Part shown: piece by piece, positions 1 through 6,414 of the stretch
Numbering within the stretch: the stretch's first letter is position 1
How the letters are laid out: the number at the start of each line of letters is the position of its first letter
NCBI GenBank assembly: GCA_002840275.1
Contig: PHAB01000001.1
Coordinates: forward strand, 1 to 64,000
DNA: 64,000 bases
DNA from: Firmicutes bacterium HGW-Firmicutes-14
GTDB taxonomy: Bacteria > Bacillota > Thermincolia > Thermincolales > UBA2595
Reading direction: 5' to 3'
Translations under genes and position numbers: made by a program
The notes under the pieces: generated by a model
Database searches by the model: none
What the model was told of the DNA's origin: nothing
Seen by the model: the letters and a program-made list of their open reading frames with translations, nothing else

Positions 1-114
1 CCCGCACGGCGCTTCTATTTCTACACCGAGTTCATATGAGGCTTCCAGCAGGGTCTTGCCTTCGGCAACCTTTCCCCGGCGGCCGGACGGCTGAAAAATT
101 ATATTGTACTCCAT
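1..114 (-). CDS. RamA-like corrinoid activation protein, N-terminal fragment (runs off window)
   Basis: Only the first 38 codons are inside the window. They read MEYNIIFQPSGRRGK, then VAEGKTLLEA, and end at APCG, which is where the first cysteines of a plant-type [2Fe-2S] domain are expected. This start is typical of ASKHA/DUF4445 proteins that reductively reactivate Co(II) corrinoid proteins using ATP. The start ATG at 114 follows a strong AGGAGGG site about 10 nt upstream. It is the last visible gene of the unit headed by the sigma-54 promoter at 2374-2389, downstream of the MtaA-like and QueG-like genes, which fits reactivation of a methylamine corrinoid protein. The family call rests on the N-terminus and context only; the ATPase part is not visible. 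Confidence 0.6.
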   Translation of the reverse strand, partial: MEYNIIFQPSGRRGKVAEGKTLLEASYELGVEIEAPCG

Positions 115-143
115 TATCGTTATATCCCTCCTTATTATAAAAA

Positions 144-1163
144 TTATTTGGCTGCGTTCTTGACTGTTTCTACAATTGCTGTCAGGTTTTCCGTCTTGGT
201 GGCCGGGGGTACAGCACATCCCGGTGAAATCATGGAAAAGCCTTTAGCTATGTTGTCCGCGGTTTCTTCCCTGACCCGGGCCACATCCCCCTGGAACAGG
301 GCATTTACCGGGTCAACGGCTCCTACCAGCGGTGTGGTGATTCCCTCTTCTTTGAATTTTTCCAGCGCTCCGGTCACATTCACTACCGGTTCCACACTTA
401 TGGCGGCACAACCGGTCTTGGCGATATCTACCATAATCCTGTCAAGTTTGCCGCAGATATGGATGACGGTCGGCACAGACAAGGCTTCTACCTGTTTCTT
501 CTCATAGGGTTGAGCCAGCTGGCGGTAAATGGGCGGGCTGATCATGTCCAGGGAAGCCATCATGTCTTCGATGACAATTACATCGGCACCGGCGTCAATC
601 ATCGCTTTACCCAGTGTTGTCCCCGCCTTTTCACCCATTTCCACGTAATGGACTATGTTGTCCGGTTTTTTGTAGGCTTCCATCAGCATTGAGGTTACCT
701 CCAGGATTTGGCCGGCAATGCTGAAGGGGCCGATTATGCCGCCCATCACGATAACCTTGTCACCCAGAGTATCTTTCAGGATGCGGATTGCTTCCAGAAG
801 TTTTGGTATCCTCCCCCGCTTGAGGAAATCATCCGGAAAATCCACGGTATCACCAATTTTGTACGGGTGTACCTTCACACTGGGGAGGCCTTCCCTGCCC
901 CCATCCTTCAAAACAGCACCAAAAGCCTCTGCCTCATGGGTCTGGCAGAAGGGCACCCTTACAGCGTCAAAACCAAGAATTGAATATCCTCCGCCCGCCA
1001 GTTTAGCCATCTGTTCAGCATCATATAAGGCATCCGGCCAAAAAGTATTCAGTTTTTCCATCTGTTCATAAGTAGCATGCTGGCATATGCTGACAACCGG
1101 CAGTCGGTCTACCGGTTCACCTTTAAGGGCGGCCATAACTCTTTCACGGCTTGTCATTTCCAT
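144..1163 (-). CDS. Uroporphyrinogen decarboxylase-family methyltransferase, MtaA/MtbA-like
   Basis: About 339 aa, the usual length for methylcorrinoid:coenzyme M methyltransferases and their bacterial relatives. It opens with TSRERVMAALKGEPVDRLPV, the classic UroD/MtaA start. Near the C-terminus it has the zinc site arrangement H-x-C (VIHICGKL) followed by a distant Cys (SPGCAVPP). Family members take the methyl group from a methylated corrinoid protein and pass it to a thiol or pterin. In this bacterial context the acceptor is unknown, and CoM should not be assumed. The start at 1163 is chosen because GAGAGGTG lies 8 nt upstream of that ATG. It lies between the QueG-like and RamA-like genes in the same transcription unit as methylamine-linked genes. 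Confidence 0.8.
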   Translation of the reverse strand: MEMTSRERVMAALKGEPVDRLPVVSICQHATYEQMEKLNTFWPDALYDAEQMAKLAGGGYSILGFDAVRVPFCQTHEAEAFGAVLKDGGREGLPSVKVHPYKIGDTVDFPDDFLKRGRIPKLLEAIRILKDTLGDKVIVMGGIIGPFSIAGQILEVTSMLMEAYKKPDNIVHYVEMGEKAGTTLGKAMIDAGADVIVIEDMMASLDMISPPIYRQLAQPYEKKQVEALSVPTVIHICGKLDRIMVDIAKTGCAAISVEPVVNVTGALEKFKEEGITTPLVGAVDPVNALFQGDVARVREETADNIAKGFSMISPGCAVPPATKTENLTAIVETVKNAAK

Positions 1164-1202
1164 CAATTTTGCACCTCTCTTGTTTTATTTAATGATCAAA
1201 AA

Positions 1203-2018
1203 TTATGTTTTAGCTTCTCCTTTCCCATCTCCCCCCTTCAAATAAGAAACTTTTAATTTTGACAGGTAAATGTTATTCCTGTTGCCAATCGGACATGCCA
1301 CAATACAATGGGCACATATTGACTTACCTATTACCTTGCTGTGATATTCCAACTGTCCGGCGCATTTTTCTATATCCAGCAGAGGACGGTTAGGGTCACC
1401 GCGTGACCAGAGTTCACCCTTTATGGCACCTGCCGGGCAGGCATCAACACAGCGGTTGCAGCTGTTACAGCCTGATTCGGTGTACGGGTTTCCCGCAACC
1501 TTAAGAGGCGCATCTGTCAGAACAGTACCCCAACTAAGACGGGCCCCGTATTCCTTCGTTATTAACAGGCCATTTTTGCCAACCCAGCCTAAACCGGCAC
1601 ACGTTGCTGCCGTCTTATGGGGAAACAACGGATATAACTTCGCAGCGAAGGAATAATCAACCTTATCAGTATCAGGGGGAATAATAAATGCCTTCCAGCC
1701 GAAAGAGCGAAGATATGAAGCGATTCTTTTCTGGATATGCTCCAGGCTCATATCGATTGCAGGAAACTGGTTGGTGTAAGCAATAACGGAATCCTTGCGT
1801 AAGATACTCTCTCCAATGGGGGGATGCGCGATGGCCAGGGAGATTGCCACCGGGATATATTTAAACTCGTATGCCAGGCCTTCCCGTACATCTCCCGCTC
1901 CTGCCAGAGTTGCCCCCCAGGACTTGACCATCTTTAAAAAGGGCCGGCTGTCAATCTGACTATATTTATTTAATAAAGAGTTCCCGGAATAATAAAAATC
2001 AGCGGCTGACCTTTTCAA
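1203..2018 (-). CDS. Epoxyqueuosine-reductase (QueG)-like double [4Fe-4S] cluster protein
   Basis: 271 aa. The C-terminal half carries two cluster-binding motifs, CNSCNRCVDACPAGAI and CAHCIVACPIG, with an extra Cys in KCAGQLEYH between them. This matches the double-cluster domain of QueG-like proteins. The upstream part includes AGLGWVGKNGLLIT, a conserved QueG-family segment near the corrinoid/substrate pocket. QueG proper is a cobalamin-dependent reductase of tRNA modification. Homologues beside corrinoid methyltransferase genes are more likely electron donors or activators for the corrinoid protein; that role is inferred. The start appears to be TTG, preceded by GAGGTGGAG, and overlaps the end of the upstream small gene by 20 nt, indicating translational coupling. 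Confidence 0.7.
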   Translation of the reverse strand: MKRSAADFYYSGNSLLNKYSQIDSRPFLKMVKSWGATLAGAGDVREGLAYEFKYIPVAISLAIAHPPIGESILRKDSVIAYTNQFPAIDMSLEHIQKRIASYLRSFGWKAFIIPPDTDKVDYSFAAKLYPLFPHKTAATCAGLGWVGKNGLLITKEYGARLSWGTVLTDAPLKVAGNPYTESGCNSCNRCVDACPAGAIKGELWSRGDPNRPLLDIEKCAGQLEYHSKVIGKSICAHCIVACPIGNRNNIYLSKLKVSYLKGGDGKGEAKT

Positions 2019-2310
2019 CAGACTCCACCTCGTTCCATTCGCCGGTACGTTGTTTTTTGCGTCGCTGGGAAATATAAATACTGTTTAGTTCTTTCAACAG
2101 TTCCTTGCACTCAGATTTACTTAACCCCAACAGTTCCTCACACGTTACTTCTTTGAGGCTTCCAGTTCGAATTAAAAGGTGCCGCAGACTGATAAGCTGT
2201 TTTAGGGAAGGGGGTTCATATACCCCATAAAGGTTTCTCTGAACCCGGTGACTTGACGATATTGAACGTTGGGTTTCAGGGCCGAGAAATTTGTATAAGA
2301 GTTTTTTCAC
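1999..2310 (-). CDS. Small protein of unknown function, first gene of the sigma-54 unit
   Basis: A 103-aa reading frame if translation begins at the GTG at 2310. An ATG at 2331 is also in frame, but the sequence between them (GGAGGGAGGAG) is an excellent ribosome-binding site ideally placed for the GTG, so the longer form would translate its own Shine-Dalgarno. The protein is basic and contains PPSLKQLISLRHLLIRTG and LGLSKSECKELLKELNS, which look helical and could form a small winged-helix or adaptor. I do not recognise a family. It lies directly downstream of the -24/-12 promoter and overlaps the QueG-like gene by 20 nt, so it is probably cotranscribed with the corrinoid activation genes. 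Confidence 0.55.
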   Translation of the reverse strand: MKKLLYKFLGPETQRSISSSHRVQRNLYGVYEPPSLKQLISLRHLLIRTGSLKEVTCEELLGLSKSECKELLKELNSIYISQRRKKQRTGEWNEVESVEKVSR

Positions 2311-2373
2311 CGCTCTCCTCCCTCCTTTCATGAAACCTGTTTGGCAGATTCACCCGTTAACACCAATTACTAA

Positions 2374-2389
2374 CGCAAAAAACGTGCCA
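2374..2389 (-). promoter_or_regulatory. Sigma-54 (-24/-12) promoter P1
   Basis: On the minus strand the sequence reads TGGCACGTTTTTTGCG, matching the sigma-54 consensus TGGCACG-N4-TTGCA at every position but the last, with the invariant GG and GC pairs in register. It sits about 64 nt upstream of the GTG start at 2310 and would drive the unknown protein, QueG-like, MtaA-like and RamA-like genes. Two palindromes at 2529-2548 and 2693-2712 lie upstream at enhancer distance. Confidence 0.8.
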
Positions 2390-2528
2390 AAAATTCGAGT
2401 TTTCCATTATTCTTTAGACCAAACATCCATAAAACGCCATGGTTACTGGCCTTGCTTATATAAAAAATTTTTCGGTCCCTGTCTTCTTATACTTTTATTT
2501 GTGATTACGCTGATAATCAGTGCCCTTT

Positions 2529-2548
2529 TTGATTCTTTTGGTAATCAA
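2529..2548. promoter_or_regulatory. Candidate activator palindrome S1
   Basis: TTGATTC-TTTTGG-TAATCAA, an inverted repeat with six matching outer bases on each side (TTGATT/AATCAA). It is about 140 bp upstream of sigma-54 promoter P1. The same arm sequence and spacing recur six more times in the island. The surrounding gap (2311-2811) holds no gene I can support; short reading frames there lack ribosome sites or recognisable content. Confidence 0.6.
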
Positions 2549-2692
2549 CTTCTATAAGGCCGGGGAACATATTCCGGGCTTATCTGTTTTCTCTATTTCT
2601 TATTGAAAGGAGATTTCTCTAAAACGCCCTGTTTTCAGGCGTTTCCGCCCCCCTATTTTCCTGTTTTGGGTTCCGGTTTGGCCGGAATTGCA

Positions 2693-2712
2693 TTGATTCT
2701 GCCGGGAATCAA
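2693..2712. promoter_or_regulatory. Candidate activator palindrome S2
   Basis: TTGATTC-TGCCGG-GAATCAA, a perfect inverted repeat with 7-bp arms, about 305 bp upstream of promoter P1 and just beyond the end of pylD. It is the best match to the shared consensus. An imperfect hairpin (AAACGCC...GGCGTTT, near 2620-2645) is also present in this gap. Confidence 0.65.
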
Positions 2713-2811
2713 AGGGAGCCCCTTTTTAAGAAACGGAATCAAAAAGGGCAAAAAAATGTTGAGAGCAAGAGCATCTCTCAACTACGGAAACATTTTAGAA
2801 AGAGGTTAGAG

Positions 2812-3651
2812 TTAATCCCCTGATTTAAAAATGCTTTGGGCAGCCATTACTGCCACACCCAGGGGAAGATTGTCATGTATGAACGCCGGCCCGGCCATTT
2901 CTGCCGCAGCGGGTGTCAGCCCATGGGGGACCCCGGGACAGGAAATGATAGTATGGTCCTTTATCAGGTCTATATCAATTATACCCGATGAAGGGGTGGC
3001 ATCAAGCACATACCCCGTATTGTCCAGCGCTTCCTTTAAACTGCCGGCTTTGGTAACATCCTTATTTGATTCCGCAAAAGTCCTGAGCCTTTCTTCATTG
3101 GTATCATAAACTATAACCCGGGCCTTAAGTTTAATAAGTTCAGCAACGGCATGGGTCCCCACCGGTCCCAGCCCGAGAACCAGGACATCCCGGTCCTCCA
3201 GACCGCAGGATCTTTTTTCCGCTGCCGCTGCCAGGGCATGAACAAAACCTGCGGCTGTAGCCTGGGAATTGTCCGATACTGTCATCCTTTTAAGATTGAA
3301 GGCCAGGAACTTCCTGTCATCAGCGGCAAATAAAAGATCGGCCTTCTTTTTATATGCATCCCCGATGCCTCCTATATCAGTTTCAGATGTAACGCAGGAT
3401 TGCAGACCGATATGATTCAGGATGGCTGCCACAGCCCCCGTAAAACCGGGAATTACCCCTTGCCCTGATGTCACCGGCACCACCGTGGCTTTATAAAACA
3501 TAATTGCGGCAGCCGCAGCGCCGGCCGATACGTTTGCGGCCCGTGCGGCCAGTCCCAGCAGGTTAAGGCCTGTGCTTTTGACAAGGGCTTCTTCTATTGC
3601 CGGCAGGGTATCAGGAATGTCTTTGACTATATCATAATACAACCTGGTCAC
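2812..3651 (-). CDS. pylD: Pyrrolysine biosynthesis protein PylD
   Basis: 279 aa. PylD oxidises L-lysine-Ne-3R-methyl-D-ornithine with NAD+, after which the product cyclises to pyrrolysine. Recognised by VVPVTSGQGVIPGF near the N-terminus, a Rossmann glycine motif VLVLGLGPVGTHAV, LFAADDRKFLAFNL, and the C-terminal SCPGVPHGLT and PLGVAVMAAQSI segments. The start is placed at GTG 3651 because GGGGGA precedes it at good spacing; a longer frame would only translate the end of pylB. It overlaps pylB by 20 nt. In most bacterial clusters pylC lies between pylB and pylD; here the two are directly coupled. Confidence 0.9.
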   Translation of the reverse strand: MTRLYYDIVKDIPDTLPAIEEALVKSTGLNLLGLAARAANVSAGAAAAAIMFYKATVVPVTSGQGVIPGFTGAVAAILNHIGLQSCVTSETDIGGIGDAYKKKADLLFAADDRKFLAFNLKRMTVSDNSQATAAGFVHALAAAAEKRSCGLEDRDVLVLGLGPVGTHAVAELIKLKARVIVYDTNEERLRTFAESNKDVTKAGSLKEALDNTGYVLDATPSSGIIDIDLIKDHTIISCPGVPHGLTPAAAEMAGPAFIHDNLPLGVAVMAAQSIFKSGD

Positions 3652-4747
3652 GGCAATCCCCCAATTCAACTGTTTTTTCTTTCCGGGCTTTAATCCAACC
3701 TTTATAATCATCTGCACCGGCAGCAGTAAGACCTATTTCGGCCAGAATTTTTTTAACCTCGGGAACAGTCCTCAGCCCCTGTTCAATATCCAGAGAACTC
3801 TGAGAGACTCCGGCCAGGCTGTTGCTCGGAGGTATAATTGAAGTCACCACATTGGCCCCGGCTGCGAGACGCATCTTAAGCCCTTTAATTCCGTCAACAT
3901 CCAGAGATGCAGGGATTAGTCTTTCCGGCATGGCTAATCTCATTACGGCGATACATAAATACTCATTGATCCTGGGGACCATAACCCTCCCGGCCAAAGG
4001 CGTCCGGGGCTGGGGCACAAGGCTCATAACCCTGGCCTGATGCACTCCGCTGTGCCTCATGGCCAAAATGGACCTGGCCCTGTCGGCACAGTCCTCACCC
4101 GCACCAAGGAGAATTCCGTCCTCGACCAGCATACCCAGCTTCTTCGCTGTAAATCTCCGGTAATTACGCTCTTCATAGCTCTGCCCAAGACGAAGTTTAC
4201 TATAAAGTTTGGGATTATGGGTTTCCTGGTACAGGGCATACCAATCAACACCGCTGTCTTTAAAAACGTGCAGCACATCATCAGGCACAACTCCGGGAGA
4301 CACCATAACCGGCAAGTCTGTGGCCTGCCTGACCCGATTAATCATTTCATAAAGCACCTCAAAATTTCCCGTATCATGAATTACAGGGTCTTCCCCCATG
4401 GTCAGGTCAATCAGGTGTACCCCCGAATCTGCCAGGCCGGCAGCGATAGTCACTACGTCTTCCAGGGTTTTGCGGTACCTGGGGCTGAGTTCATTGGTCC
4501 TTCTGTAAAAACAGAAAGAACAGTGGTTTCTGCAATAGGTTGAAAAATATATAAAACCATATATAAATATTTTGTCCCCAAAATATTTATCCCGCATCTG
4601 CCGGGCGGTATCCATGACCCTTCCTATATAAACGGGGTTATCCAGGGACAAAAGGTATGCAATCTCCTGGTATGAAAGGGGATGCTCGGCAACAGCTTTA
4701 TTCAATATAGCCTCCAGGCGGCGTTGATCCATCGTAAGCAGGCTCAT
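3632..4747 (-). CDS. pylB: Methylornithine synthase PylB (radical SAM)
   Basis: 371 aa. PylB isomerises L-lysine to (3R)-3-methyl-D-ornithine, the first step of pyrrolysine synthesis. The radical-SAM cluster motif is STYCRNHCSFCFYRRTN (CX3CX2C) near residue 70. Typical family segments DLTMGEDPVIH, MVSPGVVPDDVL, YQETHNPKLYSKL and SLVPQPRTPLAG are all present. Its ATG start (4747) overlaps the TGA that would end a readthrough of pylSc. Its stop overlaps the start of pylD. Members are usually around 350 aa, so this is full length. Confidence 0.92.
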   Translation of the reverse strand: MSLLTMDQRRLEAILNKAVAEHPLSYQEIAYLLSLDNPVYIGRVMDTARQMRDKYFGDKIFIYGFIYFSTYCRNHCSFCFYRRTNELSPRYRKTLEDVVTIAAGLADSGVHLIDLTMGEDPVIHDTGNFEVLYEMINRVRQATDLPVMVSPGVVPDDVLHVFKDSGVDWYALYQETHNPKLYSKLRLGQSYEERNYRRFTAKKLGMLVEDGILLGAGEDCADRARSILAMRHSGVHQARVMSLVPQPRTPLAGRVMVPRINEYLCIAVMRLAMPERLIPASLDVDGIKGLKMRLAAGANVVTSIIPPSNSLAGVSQSSLDIEQGLRTVPEVKKILAEIGLTAAGADDYKGWIKARKEKTVELGDCRDQVVL

Positions 4748-4767
4748 TTCCTTTCCCCCTTTGCACT

Positions 4768-5598
4768 CTATACGTTCAGCCTGGCCCCATCAAGGTATAT
4801 CAGGCTTCGTCCTACCCGCCTGATGTTATTAAAACCCTCTTTTGCCATAATCAGACGTTCCAGGCCGAATCCCACACCGGCCCAACTGTCAGCAATGTCC
4901 CAGTTAACATCAAGAGGATGTGGTCCCGTTGCGCCGGATGCTATTTCCACATCATCCACCATGACATCGGTGGTGTTTCCATATACTTCCGAGTTTTCCC
5001 CCTCAAACCGGTAATCGATCCCGGCTGTTTTCATGACCAGGTCAGCCATCTCTTCCAATCGTTTTTGGGAATCAGCAGAATTTCCCATTTCAACCATGTT
5101 CAGCATGGTGAATTCCGAAAGATGCCTGGCCCCCTTTGATTCCTTGCGGAAACACTGGCCTACTTCGAAGATTCGCACCGGGGAAGGCCAGGTCTTAGAA
5201 AGCCTTCCTAAAAGATAATACAGATTTGGAGCCAGCATGGGACGCAGGCAGGTATTTTTGCCAAGCCAATATACCTGCTCCCATAAAGGGTGTTTTCGGG
5301 TAATGCCCATCTTGCCCAGCATTCCCGCAGACATAGTTGTCGGAGTGGCGACCTCCACAAAACCGGCCTTATTAAGGGCCTGGATCAGCAGGGATTCCAA
5401 CTCCCTTACCGCCGGCCGCATTGTCTCCTCCCGCAGCCGGTGAAGACGCTGTTTATTCTTTTGCACCAGTTCCCGGTTTAGTTCCCTGAAGGAAAGGTCC
5501 CTTTCTTGCTCATTATTAAAGACAAGCCCATCAATATCCCCGGACGCATCCAGTTCAATCAACCGCTGTTGTTGGGTAACAGTAAAGGCAAGCTTCAT
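4768..5598 (-). CDS. pylSc: Pyrrolysyl-tRNA synthetase catalytic subunit PylSc
   Basis: 276 aa, matching the separate bacterial catalytic domain that charges tRNA-Pyl with pyrrolysine. Class II aminoacyl-tRNA synthetase motifs are visible: PTTMSAGMLGKMGI and NTCLRPMLAPNLYYLLGRL (motif 2 and substrate pocket region), RIFEVGQCFRKESKGARHLS, EFTMLNMVEMG, and motif 3 GVGFGLERLIMA. The start at 5598 is chosen because AAGGGGGC precedes it; the longer frame would overlap pylSn. The gene ends in TAG at 4768-4770. Readthrough would add pyrrolysine plus seven residues before a TGA that overlaps the pylB start codon, which is notable for an amber-decoding enzyme. Confidence 0.93.
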   Translation of the reverse strand: MKLAFTVTQQQRLIELDASGDIDGLVFNNEQERDLSFRELNRELVQKNKQRLHRLREETMRPAVRELESLLIQALNKAGFVEVATPTTMSAGMLGKMGITRKHPLWEQVYWLGKNTCLRPMLAPNLYYLLGRLSKTWPSPVRIFEVGQCFRKESKGARHLSEFTMLNMVEMGNSADSQKRLEEMADLVMKTAGIDYRFEGENSEVYGNTTDVMVDDVEIASGATGPHPLDVNWDIADSWAGVGFGLERLIMAKEGFNNIRRVGRSLIYLDGARLNV

Positions 5599-5611
5599 AT
5601 GTCTTGCCCCC

Positions 5612-5941
5612 TTAATGGAAAGAGGTTGAAGAAAATTTCTCCAACTTCCACGCAGGCACTTTGCACCTCGGGCAGGCCCGCACATGCCATTTATTCCTTA
5701 ACCAGCGGGATACACGGCTTGTCTTTGAATTTTTTATCTGGAGTTTATTTCCGCAGTGAGTGACGAATTCAATATACGCCCCTTTACGGGTGATACTTTT
5801 AATTCCATGAAGAACGCCCGTACGGGAAGGCCAGAGTTTTATCTTTTGCAGGACCTCATACAAGTCCTCATGCTTTCGCACATAACGGATCTTCTGTTTC
5901 TTGGTCCCCCTGGTCTCCGTTTTTTTTTCGGGTAAACTCAT
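5612..5941 (-). CDS. pylSn: tRNA-Pyl-binding protein PylSn
   Basis: 109 aa, the stand-alone N-terminal tRNA-binding domain found in bacterial pyrrolysine systems. Diagnostic segments are YVRKHEDLYEVLQKIKLWPS, TGVLHGIKSITRKG and RWLRNKWHVRACPRCKVPAW. The THCG and CPRC elements supply the His/Cys ligands of the known zinc site. The N-terminus carries a lysine-rich extension. It binds the small-variable-loop face of tRNA-Pyl and raises charging efficiency by PylSc. AAGGAGG lies upstream of the ATG at 5941. It sits 47 bp after pylT and 13 bp before pylSc, so pylT, pylSn and pylSc probably share a transcript. Confidence 0.93.
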   Translation of the reverse strand: MSLPEKKTETRGTKKQKIRYVRKHEDLYEVLQKIKLWPSRTGVLHGIKSITRKGAYIEFVTHCGNKLQIKNSKTSRVSRWLRNKWHVRACPRCKVPAWKLEKFSSTSFH

Positions 5942-5988
5942 CTTCCAATACCTCCTTGGTATTTGAGTCCTCGTGCCGTTAATTTTAT

Positions 5989-6060
5989 TGGAGGAGAGTC
6001 CGGGAGTTCAACCCGGCTGTGGAGATTTAGAGTCTCCATGATCTTGCCGATCAACCCTCC
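5989..6060 (-). tRNA. pylT: Amber-suppressor tRNA-Pyl (anticodon CUA)
   Basis: Minus-strand cloverleaf with encoded CCA. The 7-bp acceptor stem is GGAGGGU/ACUCUCC. There is only one base (U) before a 4-bp D stem GAUC/GAUC with a 5-base loop, a 6-bp anticodon stem UGGAGA/UCUCCA with loop CUCUAAA (anticodon CUA at 6030-6028), a 3-base variable loop CAG, and T arm CCGGG/CCCGG. The compact D loop, 6-bp anticodon stem and 3-base variable loop are hallmarks of tRNA-Pyl. The discriminator base reads U (complement of 5992), whereas the tRNA-Pyl sequences I know have G73. It precedes pylSn on the same strand. Confidence 0.95.
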
Positions 6061-6167
6061 ATGTTTATTAACGGCCGGGGCGGCTGGCAATTGCATGCCA
6101 AAGCTCAGCTTTACCTCATCGATAGTTACAGCAGTTATATCTGTATTCTAACCACACAGATAATATA

Positions 6168-6183
6168 TGCAAGATTAATGCCA
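6168..6183 (-). promoter_or_regulatory. Sigma-54 (-24/-12) promoter P2
   Basis: The minus strand reads TGGCATTAATCTTGCA, matching sigma-54 -24 (TGGCA) and -12 (TTGCA) elements at the correct spacing. Transcription would start near 6157, giving a leader of about 100 nt before pylT and then pylSn-pylSc-pylB-pylD. Palindromes S3 and S4 lie 75 and 157 bp upstream, which is normal enhancer distance for a bacterial enhancer-binding protein. Confidence 0.8.
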
Positions 6184-6257
6184 ACTTTATTCACCGGCCT
6201 TAAAGCATTAATACAGGCGCCTCCAGACCTTTAAGGGGATAACGAATATATTGCCGC

Positions 6258-6273
6258 GATTCCATATGGAATC
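6258..6273. promoter_or_regulatory. Candidate activator palindrome S3
   Basis: GATTC-CATATG-GAATC, a perfect 16-bp palindrome, about 75 bp upstream of sigma-54 promoter P2 in the otherwise gene-free interval 6061-6361 between pylT and the APC transporter. Confidence 0.65.
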
Positions 6274-6339
6274 AATTAATTTTTGGCAACATCGGGCAGC
6301 AGGCTATTTAACACCTTTATTTGCAGCTTCCTGAATACT

Positions 6340-6355
6340 GATTCCATAGAGAATC
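6340..6355. promoter_or_regulatory. Candidate activator palindrome S4
   Basis: GATTC-CATAGA-GAATC, same arms and six-base spacer as S3, 82 bp further upstream of promoter P2 (nearly eight helical turns from S3). It lies just beyond the terminator of the APC transporter gene. Confidence 0.65.
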
Positions 6356-6361
6356 AAATGA

Positions 6362-6394
6362 AAAAGCGCCGCATCTGATAAACACGGCGCTTTT
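6362..6394 (-). terminator. Rho-independent terminator of the APC transporter gene
   Basis: Stem AAAAGCGCCG/CGGCGCTTTT with a 13-base loop, 20 bp after the APC stop codon, followed on the minus strand by a short T tract. It separates the transporter unit from the pyl unit, supporting separate promoters for the two. Confidence 0.85.
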
Positions 6395-6414
6395 CCAGCA
6401 ATACTGGTGAAAAA

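Noticed and set aside
144-1163. Uroporphyrinogen decarboxylase (HemE)
   Set aside because: The HxC...C zinc motif and location among corrinoid genes point to the MtaA-like methyltransferase branch.
2291-2809. Two plus-strand reading frames (88 and 68 codons) between the activation unit and pylD
   Set aside because: No ribosome sites, odd composition, and the interval contains a sigma-54 promoter and palindromes on the other strand.
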